From: Candidatus Alistipes excrementipullorum
Lineage (GTDB): Bacteria > Bacteroidota > Bacteroidia > Bacteroidales > Rikenellaceae
Length of the DNA stretch: 9,434 nucleotides
Assembly (NCBI GenBank): GCA_019113665.1
Contig: DXGW01000195.1
Coordinates: 1-9,434, forward strand
Reading direction: 5' to 3'
In this document: positions 1-7,221 of the stretch, one piece after another
Layout: every line of letters starts with the position of its first letter
Position numbering within the stretch: the first letter of the stretch is position 1
Position numbers and translations under genes: made by a program
The notes under the pieces: generated by a model
The model's database searches: none
What the model was told of the DNA's origin: nothing
What the model saw: only the letters and a program-made list of their open reading frames with translations

Positions 1-1202
1 AGTTCCTGCGCAATGCCACCGACGAGGCCCTGTCGCGTTTCAGCGAAGAGGAACAGCAGACACTGCGCCAGTACAGGGCCGAAGCCCGTTTCCTGCGGGC
101 ATTGGCCTATTACCATGCAATGGATCTCTACGGCAACATTCCTTTCGTAACCGAGAACGACACCGTAGGTACATACACGCCTCCGCGTTATACCCGTGCG
201 CAGATATTCGAATACATCGAAACCGAGCTCACCACGATTGAAGAGGAGCTGTCCGAACCAGCCGAATGCGAATACGGACGTGCGTCGCAGGGTGCCGCAT
301 GGGCGCTGCTGGCCCGCATGTACCTCAATGCCGAGGTCTACACGTCGACACCGCGCTACACCGACTGCATCACATACTGCAACAAGATCATAGGTGCAGG
401 CTACTCGCTCGAACCCGAATACGCCAAACTTTTCAATGCCGACAACGACAAGCGTACGAACGAGATCATCTTCCCGCTCGTCGTCGACAGCCGGTACACC
501 GTATCGTGGGGAGCCACGACATACATCGTCTGCGGGCTTGTCGGCGACAACGACTCGACACAGAACCCGGCCGATTACGGCGTTACGAGCGGTTGGGGCA
601 TGTTCCGCGTGCGCGGTGAACTGCCTGCGAAATTCGGGTACACCGAAGGCACCACGTCAGTAGCAGACAAGCGCGCGATGTTCCATACCGACGGACAGTC
701 GATGATGTTCTCGTCGTCGATCGACGACAAGAAGAACGGCTACTTCGCCACCAAATGGAGCAACCTCAAGGACGACGGTACGCAGGCATCGAATACGGCT
801 TCATACGGTGTCGACACCGACTTCCCGATGTTCCGTCTGGCCGACGTCTACCTGATGCTGGCAGAGAGCGTCGTACGCGGCGGCACGGGAGCCACGGCAA
901 GCGAGGCATTAGGGTATGTGAACCTGGTCCGCCAGCGTGCATACGGCGACAATTCGGGCGACATTACGGCCGAAGAGATGACCGTGGACTTCTTCCTCGA
1001 TGAGCGCGCCCGCGAGCTCTATTGGGAGTGCGTACGCCGCACCGACCTCATACGCTTCGGCAGGTTCACCTCCGATGCTTATGTATGGCAGTGGAAGGGT
1101 AACTCGATAGACGGCCGCGGCGTAGACAGCAAATACAACCTCTATCCGATACCTTCGACCGAAATATCGGCCAACCCCAACCTCTACAACGAAAATTATT
1201 AA
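1..1202 (+). CDS. SusD/RagB-like nutrient-binding outer membrane lipoprotein (5' end outside window)
   Basis: Surface lipoprotein that caps a SusC-type TonB-dependent transporter and helps deliver glycan to it. The reading frame is open from base 3 to the TAA at 1200-1202, giving 399 visible codons; SusD proteins usually have roughly 500-600 residues, so the signal peptide and about 100-150 residues lie upstream. The TTG at 102 is not a start, because the diagnostic SusD helix AEARFLRALAYYHAMDLYGN is read straight through it. Further SusD signs are the TPR-like stretch RASQGAAWALLARMYLNA and the C-terminal SusD domain: FPMFRLADVYLMLAE, then LDERARELYWECVRRTDLIR, ending with YNLYPIPSTEISANPNL. 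The next gene (SusE/F-like) begins 12 nt later, so they are surely cotranscribed. Galactan as ligand is inferred only from the GH53 and GH2 genes downstream; the binding residues cannot be assigned from sequence alone. Confidence 0.95.
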   Translation, partial: FLRNATDEALSRFSEEEQQTLRQYRAEARFLRALAYYHAMDLYGNIPFVTENDTVGTYTPPRYTRAQIFEYIETELTTIEEELSEPAECEYGRASQGAAWALLARMYLNAEVYTSTPRYTDCITYCNKIIGAGYSLEPEYAKLFNADNDKRTNEIIFPLVVDSRYTVSWGATTYIVCGLVGDNDSTQNPADYGVTSGWGMFRVRGELPAKFGYTEGTTSVADKRAMFHTDGQSMMFSSSIDDKKNGYFATKWSNLKDDGTQASNTASYGVDTDFPMFRLADVYLMLAESVVRGGTGATASEALGYVNLVRQRAYGDNSGDITAEEMTVDFFLDERARELYWECVRRTDLIRFGRFTSDAYVWQWKGNSIDGRGVDSKYNLYPIPSTEISANPNLYNENY

Positions 1203-1214
1203 TATCTTCAATCC

Positions 1215-3626
1215 ATGAAAAACTTCATAAAACCGATCATATGCCTTGTTGCGGCGGCAGCCATGGCCGCCTGCGCCAAGGACGGCGAGACGATCTACGT
1301 ATCGAACCCCGACGGCGGCGTGACGCTCGGCGGCGGCAAGGACGTGGTTCTCGACATCGATGCGCCCACCGAACTGGCCGCAACGTTCTACTGGAACGAC
1401 ATTACGGTATCGGTGAGCAACCCGACCGTCGGCGTTACCGACGACTTCGTGACCAACAACCTGCAGTTCTCGGCCGACGAGAGCTTCACGACCGTACGCG
1501 AGATGCTCATGAGCAACGGTGCGCGCACGGTACAGTACACCCATCTCGAATTCAACGGCATCGTTACACGCGCCGGGCTTACCCCCGGTGTGTCGCAACC
1601 GCTGTACGTACGCATGAAGTCGTCGTTCGGCGACAACGTAGAGCCCTATTACAGCAACGTCATATCGTTCAACGTCACGCCTTACAGCGTCGACATGAGC
1701 CAGTGCCTCATGCGCGGCACCGACGGGGCCACCGTATATGCCGTGCTCTATTCCGAGCAGCAGGACGGCAATTACGAGGGCTTCCTCTCGCTCGATGAGA
1801 ATGACGGAAACGGCGGAGGCTGGGCCAACTTCTACTTCGTCGAGGGTGACGGTACGGTATGGGGCAATGCAGGCACCGACAACAACCCGTTCCCGCTGAC
1901 GACGGAGTCGACCATGTGGAACTGCTGGACGGTAGGTTATGTCGGCTGCCAGTATGTCTTCATGAGCACGGGCGACGAATTGTGGAAAGACGTGGCTATG
2001 CCGGAGCTGACAGCAACGGTCGGCGGCACCGAAGTCCCGATGACCTTCAACACCACAGCCAACGCATGGTACGCCGAATTTACAACCACGGCCGACAATG
2101 CCGAGGTGACACTCTCGGGCACCGGTCTTCTCTACGACACCACGGTCGGTTCGCAGGGTTCGAATGCCGGAGAATATCCGTTCTCGATCGTTGCCGATGC
2201 CGAAGGAAAGATCTCGTTCGTCAGCGAGGCCGGTGTAAAATCGGAAATGACCATAGGGACGGCAGGCGACCACACGCTCAAGGTCGATGTTGTAAATTAC
2301 ACCTGCACGATCGACGACGACGGCGACATACCCGAAACGCCCGACCCGACATATCCCGAGGATCCGGCATACACGGTACCGACATCGAGCTTCATCTACA
2401 TGTTCCAGGCAATCGACGATACGACTTTGGCCGATACCTACACCTACAAACTCTACTCCGTGAACAACGACGCCGTATATACGGGCTTTGCATATGTCAG
2501 CCAGTGGTGGAACTTCAAGTTCGCGGACGCCGAGAATCCGAGCGGAGCGCACATCTACGGTTCGGCCCCCACATCGGACGGTCTTAACCGCCTTTATGCC
2601 GGCGAGGACATGTACAAGATATGGACTACCGTTTCGGGAAATATCTACATCACGGCAGACTTCAACGACGACGTGCGCCATTGGGACTTCGTCGAGGTGT
2701 CGTCGATAGCCGTCACGGGCGATTTCAACTCGTGGAGCCTCGAAACAGCACCGATGACATACAGCGTTGCCACGAATACATGGAGTGCAACGATCGACGC
2801 TGCCGAATGGGGAGAGTCGGGCATACGTTTCATCGTAAACGGCGATTGGGACTGGGGATACTCCGACACTGACGGCGACGGCAAACTCGAACGTACGAGC
2901 GATGCCTTCATACCGTCGTCCGCAGCCGGAAAACTCAAGATAACGCTCAATCTGACCGATCCGTCGGCCCTGACATACACGATTGTCGAGACGGGCGACA
3001 CGCCGGAAGTCACATACGACGAGTACCTGTACGTGTATTACGCTTACAAATCCCACTATCTCAACGGTCTGGCATCAACGCTCCACGCGCCGGCCAGGGA
3101 CGGCATCTACGAGGGTTATGTCTACATACCTTCATGGAATGACGGCGAGGGCGATTTCCTGCTGCAAACGGCCGACGAAGTCATCTACGGCAGTTCTCCG
3201 AGTGCCGGCCAATATGCACTCACGACGGAGGAGGGCATGAACAACTGCTGGTTCAGCGACATAGGGCTGCATTACATCACAGTTTCGCTGCCCGACCTGG
3301 CATGGAGCGAGAAGGCTGTCAATACCATGTCGTTCGTCTACGACGGCAATTCGTGGGATACGACAGCCAACGTCATGAGCTATGATGCCGCAAGCAAGAC
3401 ATGGCAGACCACATGCGAACTGTCGGCAGGACAGTACTGCAAGGTGATGATGAACGAAGACTGGTCATGGGGATACGCCGACACCGATTTCGACGGCACG
3501 GCCACAGCCGTAGGGTCAAACGAGAGCATGCAGTTGCCCGAAACATTCGAATCAGGCACATATACCGTATCCTTCGATGTAACGGACGCCTCCTCATATA
3601 AACTTACATTCACCAAAACGGAATAA
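1215..3626 (+). CDS. SusE/SusF-like surface glycan-binding lipoprotein with three internal repeats
   Basis: Predicted surface glycan-binding protein (SGBP) of the PUL, 803 residues and non-catalytic. The start ATG at 1215 gives a lipoprotein signal peptide with lipobox AMAAC (Cys20), followed by AKDGE, a charged stretch resembling the surface-export signal of Bacteroidetes lipoproteins. Residues about 26-155 form an Ig-like SusE N-terminal domain. Three related units of about 200 residues follow (about 171-366, 391-592 and 603-800), the first two separated by a Pro/Asp/Glu-rich linker (367-390). Each unit has a Y-x-G-(F/Y) strand, a Trp-rich strand, and a SusF-like second half such as TGDFNSW...MTY...NTW...NGDWDWGY. 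The protein is much longer than B. thetaiotaomicron SusE or SusF (about 390 and 490 residues). No Shine-Dalgarno site precedes the start, as is usual in the phylum. Its place between susD and GH53 matches BT4669 of the galactan PUL. The family and surface role are well supported; the ligand is inferred. Confidence 0.88.
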   Translation: MKNFIKPIICLVAAAAMAACAKDGETIYVSNPDGGVTLGGGKDVVLDIDAPTELAATFYWNDITVSVSNPTVGVTDDFVTNNLQFSADESFTTVREMLMSNGARTVQYTHLEFNGIVTRAGLTPGVSQPLYVRMKSSFGDNVEPYYSNVISFNVTPYSVDMSQCLMRGTDGATVYAVLYSEQQDGNYEGFLSLDENDGNGGGWANFYFVEGDGTVWGNAGTDNNPFPLTTESTMWNCWTVGYVGCQYVFMSTGDELWKDVAMPELTATVGGTEVPMTFNTTANAWYAEFTTTADNAEVTLSGTGLLYDTTVGSQGSNAGEYPFSIVADAEGKISFVSEAGVKSEMTIGTAGDHTLKVDVVNYTCTIDDDGDIPETPDPTYPEDPAYTVPTSSFIYMFQAIDDTTLADTYTYKLYSVNNDAVYTGFAYVSQWWNFKFADAENPSGAHIYGSAPTSDGLNRLYAGEDMYKIWTTVSGNIYITADFNDDVRHWDFVEVSSIAVTGDFNSWSLETAPMTYSVATNTWSATIDAAEWGESGIRFIVNGDWDWGYSDTDGDGKLERTSDAFIPSSAAGKLKITLNLTDPSALTYTIVETGDTPEVTYDEYLYVYYAYKSHYLNGLASTLHAPARDGIYEGYVYIPSWNDGEGDFLLQTADEVIYGSSPSAGQYALTTEEGMNNCWFSDIGLHYITVSLPDLAWSEKAVNTMSFVYDGNSWDTTANVMSYDAASKTWQTTCELSAGQYCKVMMNEDWSWGYADTDFDGTATAVGSNESMQLPETFESGTYTVSFDVTDASSYKLTFTKTE
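1725..3614 (+). repeat. Threefold protein-level repeat in the SusE/F-like protein
   Basis: Three diverged units align by eye at protein level. Corresponding segments are residues 229-258 (TTESTMWNCW...DELW), 461-490 (YAGEDMYKIW...VRHW) and 670-697 (TTEEGMNNCW...DLAW), with Trp conserved at 238/470/679 and 257/490/697. The Y-x-G strand recurs at 187, 422 and 632. Units two and three also share a W-(D/S)-WGY-x-DTD-x-DG segment (about 545-556 and 750-761); unit one has lost it and reads LLYDTTVGSQ. Unit boundaries are approximate. Confidence 0.75.
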
Positions 3627-3635
3627 GTAACACCG

Positions 3636-3670
3636 GTTGCGGGCCGGCCGACAATGGCCGGGCCCGCAGC
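3636..3670 (+). promoter_or_regulatory. GC-rich intra-operon hairpin between the binding-protein and enzyme genes
   Basis: This lies in the 62-nt gap between the susE/F-like stop (3626) and the GH53 start (3689). Bases 3636-3649 pair with 3656-3670 to form a 14-bp stem including one G-U pair, with a single bulged G at 3660 and a 6-nt loop (GACAAT). No T tract follows, so it is not a standard intrinsic terminator. Likely roles are protection of the 3' end of the upstream message, an RNA-processing boundary, or partial attenuation ahead of the enzyme genes. The structure is read directly from sequence; the role is inferred. Confidence 0.6.
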
Positions 3671-3688
3671 ACACAAGCTGACACCAAT

Positions 3689-4732
3689 ATGAAAATGATG
3701 AACATAATGACTTTGGTCGCCGGAGTACTCGCACTGTGCGGGTGCGGCGACGACACGTTCGAGGGCTCGTACGTAAAGCCGGAAACACCGGCCATCGACA
3801 AGACGGCTTTCGTCAAGGGAGCCGACGTAAGCTGGCTGACACAGATGGAGAAGGAGGGATACACCTTCAAGAATACGGACGGTATAGAGCAGGAGTGTAT
3901 GTCGCTGCTGCAGGACCTGGGAATGAACGCAATACGTCTTCGCGTATGGGTCAACCCGGCCGAGGGCTGGAACAGCAGGGAAGATGTCCTTGTCAAGGCT
4001 CTGCGTGCCAAGGAACTGGGCATGCGGCTGATGATCGACTTCCATTACAGCGACACATGGGCCGACCCAGGCTCGCAGACCATACCGGCGGCATGGAGTT
4101 CATACGACATCGAGGCCATGAAGCAGGCCGTTGCCGACCATACGGTCGATGTATTGTCGCTGCTCAAGGAGTTCGACATCGAGCCCGAATGGGTGCAGGT
4201 AGGCAACGAGACCACCGACGGCATGCTCTGGGAGCTTGGCCGCGCAAGCCGTCACCCCGAGAACTATGCGGCACTGACGACGGCAGGGTATGATGCCGTG
4301 AAGAGCGTCTTCCCCGAAGCGCAGGTAATCGTGCACCTCGACGGCGGCGACCGTCTCGGACGCTACACCAACATATTCAACATTCTGAAAGACAACGGTG
4401 GCAAGTTCGACATGATAGGCATGTCGCTCTATCCGTCGACGACCGACTGGCGCAGCGTTACCGACAACTGCATTTCGAACATCAAGACCCTGTACGACAC
4501 ATACGGGAAGAAACTGATGATCTGCGAAACAGGCCTCGAATGGAACGAAGAGGATACAGCCTACGAATTCCTGAGTTATCTGCTGTCACAGGCCAGGGAG
4601 AACACCGGCGGCGCATGCCTCGGGGTCTTCTACTGGGAGCCGCAGGCGGCACCGGGATATAACGGAGGCTACAACAAGGGTGCATTCGACGAGAACGGCA
4701 CTCCGACAAAGGCTCTCGATGCATTCAAATAA
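3689..4732 (+). CDS. GH53 endo-beta-1,4-galactanase, lipoprotein
   Basis: Arabinogalactan endo-beta-1,4-galactanase (347 residues), which cuts inside beta-1,4-galactan chains such as pectin side chains. The ATG at 3689 gives a short signal peptide with lipobox LCGC, lipid on Cys19 (Cys17 is less likely because Leu precedes it). The following GDDTFEG is acidic and fits export to the cell surface. The GH53 TIM barrel covers about 40-345: FVKGADVSWL at the first strand, NAIRLRVWVNP at 80-90, LMIDFHYSDTWADPG at 114-128, acid/base Glu174 in VQVGNETTDG, nucleophile Glu280 in MICETG, and GVFYWEPQ near the end. Both catalytic Glu are present and the length is normal, so it should be active. It starts 62 nt after the susE/F-like gene, beyond a hairpin, and ends 12 nt before the GH2 gene. 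It corresponds to the position of BT4668 in the B. thetaiotaomicron galactan PUL. Confidence 0.95.
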   Translation: MKMMNIMTLVAGVLALCGCGDDTFEGSYVKPETPAIDKTAFVKGADVSWLTQMEKEGYTFKNTDGIEQECMSLLQDLGMNAIRLRVWVNPAEGWNSREDVLVKALRAKELGMRLMIDFHYSDTWADPGSQTIPAAWSSYDIEAMKQAVADHTVDVLSLLKEFDIEPEWVQVGNETTDGMLWELGRASRHPENYAALTTAGYDAVKSVFPEAQVIVHLDGGDRLGRYTNIFNILKDNGGKFDMIGMSLYPSTTDWRSVTDNCISNIKTLYDTYGKKLMICETGLEWNEEDTAYEFLSYLLSQARENTGGACLGVFYWEPQAAPGYNGGYNKGAFDENGTPTKALDAFK

Positions 4733-4744
4733 CGGATTGGAGAG

Positions 4745-7165
4745 ATGAAACTGCGATTTACCATATTCATTCTGGCTCTTGCGGCGGTTGCGGGCCTTGG
4801 CGCGCAGCCCCGCACTGAACTTACGCTCGACGGCACATGGGAGTTCCACCGCGGGGCTCCGGCAACCGATGCCGAATGGCAGGAAGTCACCGTACCGCAC
4901 GACTGGGCCATATATGGTCCGTTCGACCGCGCGAACGACCTGCAGACCGTTGCTATAATCCAGAACGGCGAGACCGAAGAGAGTGAAAAGACAGGGCGCA
5001 CGGGCGGGCTGCCGTACTTCGGTCAGGGACAGTACCGCCGCACATTCACTTTTTCGGATACAGAGGGCAAATGCGTCGAACTGCTGTTCGACGGTGCCAT
5101 GAGCGAACCGAAGGTATATGTCAACGGACAAAAGGCCGGCGAGTGGGCCTACGGCTACTCCCCGTTCAGCCTCGACATAAGCAGTCTGGTACATGACGGA
5201 GAAAACACCATATATGTCGAACTGCAAAACCTGCCGCAATCGGCGCGCTGGTACCCGGGAGCCGGGCTCTACCGCAACATACACCTCATAGTCACCGAAC
5301 GCGTACACGTCACCGTTTGGGGAACCTGCATCACGACACCGTATGTCGGCAATGATTATGCGTCGATATGTCTGCGCACGGAGATCGAAGGCATAGCCGA
5401 CGGCGACATGGTGCGCGTAGCGACGGTCATAAGGGACGCCGGCGGCAATATCGTCGCACGTAAGGACAACACCCGGAAACTCAATCACGGAATGGACTTC
5501 GAACAGCACTTCACGGTCGAGAGTCCCGCACTGTGGTCGCCGGAGACCCCCGTGCTCTACACGGCTGAATCGGAAGTGTATTACAACGGCGAAAGGGTAG
5601 ACACCTATACCACACGTTTCGGCATACGGAGCATCGAACTGCGTGCCGACAAGGGGTTCTTCCTGAACGGCCGGAACCGCAAGTTCAAGGGTGTATGTCT
5701 CCATCACGACCTCGGGCCGCTGGGGGCCGCCGTCAACAAGGCCGCCATACGCCGCCAGCTTACAATGCTCAAGGATATGGGCTGTGACGCCATACGCACC
5801 TCGCACAACATGCCGGCACCCGAACTTGTGGAGCTGTGCGACGAGATGGGATTCATGCTGATGGTCGAATCGTTCGACGAATGGGAGGTGGCCAAATGCG
5901 AAAACGGTTATCACCGCTTTTTCGACGAGTGGGCCGAGAAGGACATGGTCAACATGATACACGCATTCCGCAACAATCCCTCGGTCGTGATGTGGAGCAT
6001 AGGCAACGAGGTTCCGACGCAGTGGACCGCCGACGGATACAAGGTGGCGACATGGCTGCAGTCGATATGCCACCGCGAAGACCCCACGCGCCCCGTCACC
6101 TGCGGCATGGACCAGATAAACAGCGTTCTCGACAACGGATTTGCGGCTCTGCTCGACGTCCCGGGCTTCAACTACAAGGTTTCACGCTATAACGAAGCCT
6201 ACGACAAACTGCCGCAGAACCTGATCCTCGGCAGCGAGACGGCCTCGACCGTAAGTTCGCGCGGCACATACCATTTCCCAGTCGGGAAGGGGCATACGAA
6301 ACTGCATGACGGCAACCAGTCGTCGTCATACGACGTGGAATACTGCTACTGGTCGAACATTCCAGACGATGATCTCGCCGCCGACGAAGACCTGCCGTGG
6401 CTCATGGGCCAGTTCGTATGGACCGGTTTCGACTACCTCGGAGAGCCGACACCGTACGACACCGACGCATGGCCCAACCACAGCTCGATGTTCGGCATAA
6501 TAGACCTTGCGTCGATACCCAAGGACCGTTACTGGCTCTACCGCAGCGTATGGAACACCTCATCGCCGACACTCCACATATTGCCGCACTGGAACTGGGC
6601 GGGCCGTGAAGGTAAAACGACTCCCGTATTCGTCTACACGTCATATCCGTCGGCCGAGCTCTTTGTCAACGGCAAGAGCCAGGGCCGCAGGAGCAAAAAC
6701 CGCAACAGCAACATGGAACGCTTCCGCCTCATGTGGAACGACGTGAGGTATGAGCCGGGCGAGCTGCGCGTGGTGGCATACGACGCCGACGGACGCGCCG
6801 TCATGGAGAAGAGTGTGCGCACGGCATCGAAGGCCCGCCGCATCGAACTCACACCTGACCGCAGCGTAATTACGGCCGACGGCAAGGACCTGACATATAT
6901 AAACGTACGTCTGGTTGACAAGGACGGCAATCCCGTGCCCACCGACAGCCGCGAGATCAAAATAGACGTAAGCGGCGCCGGGCATTTTCTTGCCATCGCC
7001 AACGGCGACCCCACATCGCTCGAATCGTTCCGCGAGCCGCACATGCACCTGTTCAACGGACAACTCACCGTAATAGTACAGGCAGCAGACCACGGCGGCG
7101 ACATCACGGTCAAGGCTTCGGCGAAAGGTGTTGCAGGAACTTCAGTCACGATAAAGGCGCAATAA
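4745..7165 (+). CDS. GH2 beta-galactosidase, secreted (periplasmic)
   Basis: Exo-acting beta-galactosidase of 806 residues, expected to release galactose from galacto-oligosaccharides made by the GH53 enzyme. The ATG at 4745 gives a signal peptide ending GLGA before Gln21 with no lipobox, so a soluble periplasmic enzyme is expected. Domains: sugar-binding jelly roll (about 22-185, with RWYPGAGLYRNIHL), Ig-like domain (about 187-293), catalytic TIM barrel (about 295-595), then a DUF4982-like domain (about 605-690) and a C-terminal Ig-like domain (about 697-806). Catalytic residues visible are acid/base Glu422 in MWSIGNE and nucleophile Glu498 in ILGSETAS; RTSHN (351-355) and FVWTGFDYLGEPTPY (557-571) are typical of this GH2 type. 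The length is normal for Bacteroidetes enzymes with these C-terminal modules. It lies 12 nt after GH53 and is the last gene of the operon. GH2 also contains other specificities; galactosidase is favoured by the motifs and the GH53 partner. Confidence 0.92.
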   Translation: MKLRFTIFILALAAVAGLGAQPRTELTLDGTWEFHRGAPATDAEWQEVTVPHDWAIYGPFDRANDLQTVAIIQNGETEESEKTGRTGGLPYFGQGQYRRTFTFSDTEGKCVELLFDGAMSEPKVYVNGQKAGEWAYGYSPFSLDISSLVHDGENTIYVELQNLPQSARWYPGAGLYRNIHLIVTERVHVTVWGTCITTPYVGNDYASICLRTEIEGIADGDMVRVATVIRDAGGNIVARKDNTRKLNHGMDFEQHFTVESPALWSPETPVLYTAESEVYYNGERVDTYTTRFGIRSIELRADKGFFLNGRNRKFKGVCLHHDLGPLGAAVNKAAIRRQLTMLKDMGCDAIRTSHNMPAPELVELCDEMGFMLMVESFDEWEVAKCENGYHRFFDEWAEKDMVNMIHAFRNNPSVVMWSIGNEVPTQWTADGYKVATWLQSICHREDPTRPVTCGMDQINSVLDNGFAALLDVPGFNYKVSRYNEAYDKLPQNLILGSETASTVSSRGTYHFPVGKGHTKLHDGNQSSSYDVEYCYWSNIPDDDLAADEDLPWLMGQFVWTGFDYLGEPTPYDTDAWPNHSSMFGIIDLASIPKDRYWLYRSVWNTSSPTLHILPHWNWAGREGKTTPVFVYTSYPSAELFVNGKSQGRRSKNRNSNMERFRLMWNDVRYEPGELRVVAYDADGRAVMEKSVRTASKARRIELTPDRSVITADGKDLTYINVRLVDKDGNPVPTDSREIKIDVSGAGHFLAIANGDPTSLESFREPHMHLFNGQLTVIVQAADHGGDITVKASAKGVAGTSVTIKAQ

Positions 7166-7168
7166 CAA

Positions 7169-7202
7169 AAAACACCCTTGTGCAGTTGCACAAGGGTGTT
7201 TT
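7169..7202. terminator. Bidirectional intrinsic terminator between convergent operons
   Basis: Perfect inverted repeat: AAAACACCCTTGTGC and its complement flank a 4-nt loop (AGTT, 7184-7187), giving a stem of about 15 bp. An A-rich run lies on the left (from 7164) and TTTT on the right (7199-7202), so each strand ends its hairpin in a U run. It starts 4 nt after the GH2 stop and lies 20 nt from the stop codon of the DUF1015 gene on the opposite strand, so it can serve both. Confidence 0.92.
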
Positions 7203-7221
7203 CATATTGGAAGGCCGGGTA

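Noticed and set aside
102..104. TTG at 102 as the start of the SusD-like gene
   Set aside because: The conserved SusD helix is coded in frame upstream and through this codon, so the gene is simply cut by the window edge.
909..3056. 715-codon open frame on the - strand opposite susD and the susE/F-like gene
   Set aside because: Its translation is rich in Arg, Val and Cys with no recognisable domain and it lies opposite two well-supported genes; long antisense frames arise from the biased GC-rich codon use of the real genes.
4739..4742. GGAG before the GH2 start as a Shine-Dalgarno site
   Set aside because: It is only 2 nt from the ATG, too close to act, and the neighbouring genes lack such sites as is usual in Bacteroidetes.
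4586..6073. 495-codon open frame on the - strand opposite GH53 and GH2
   Set aside because: No family resemblance, and it crosses the junction of two clear genes on the other strand; a codon-bias shadow.
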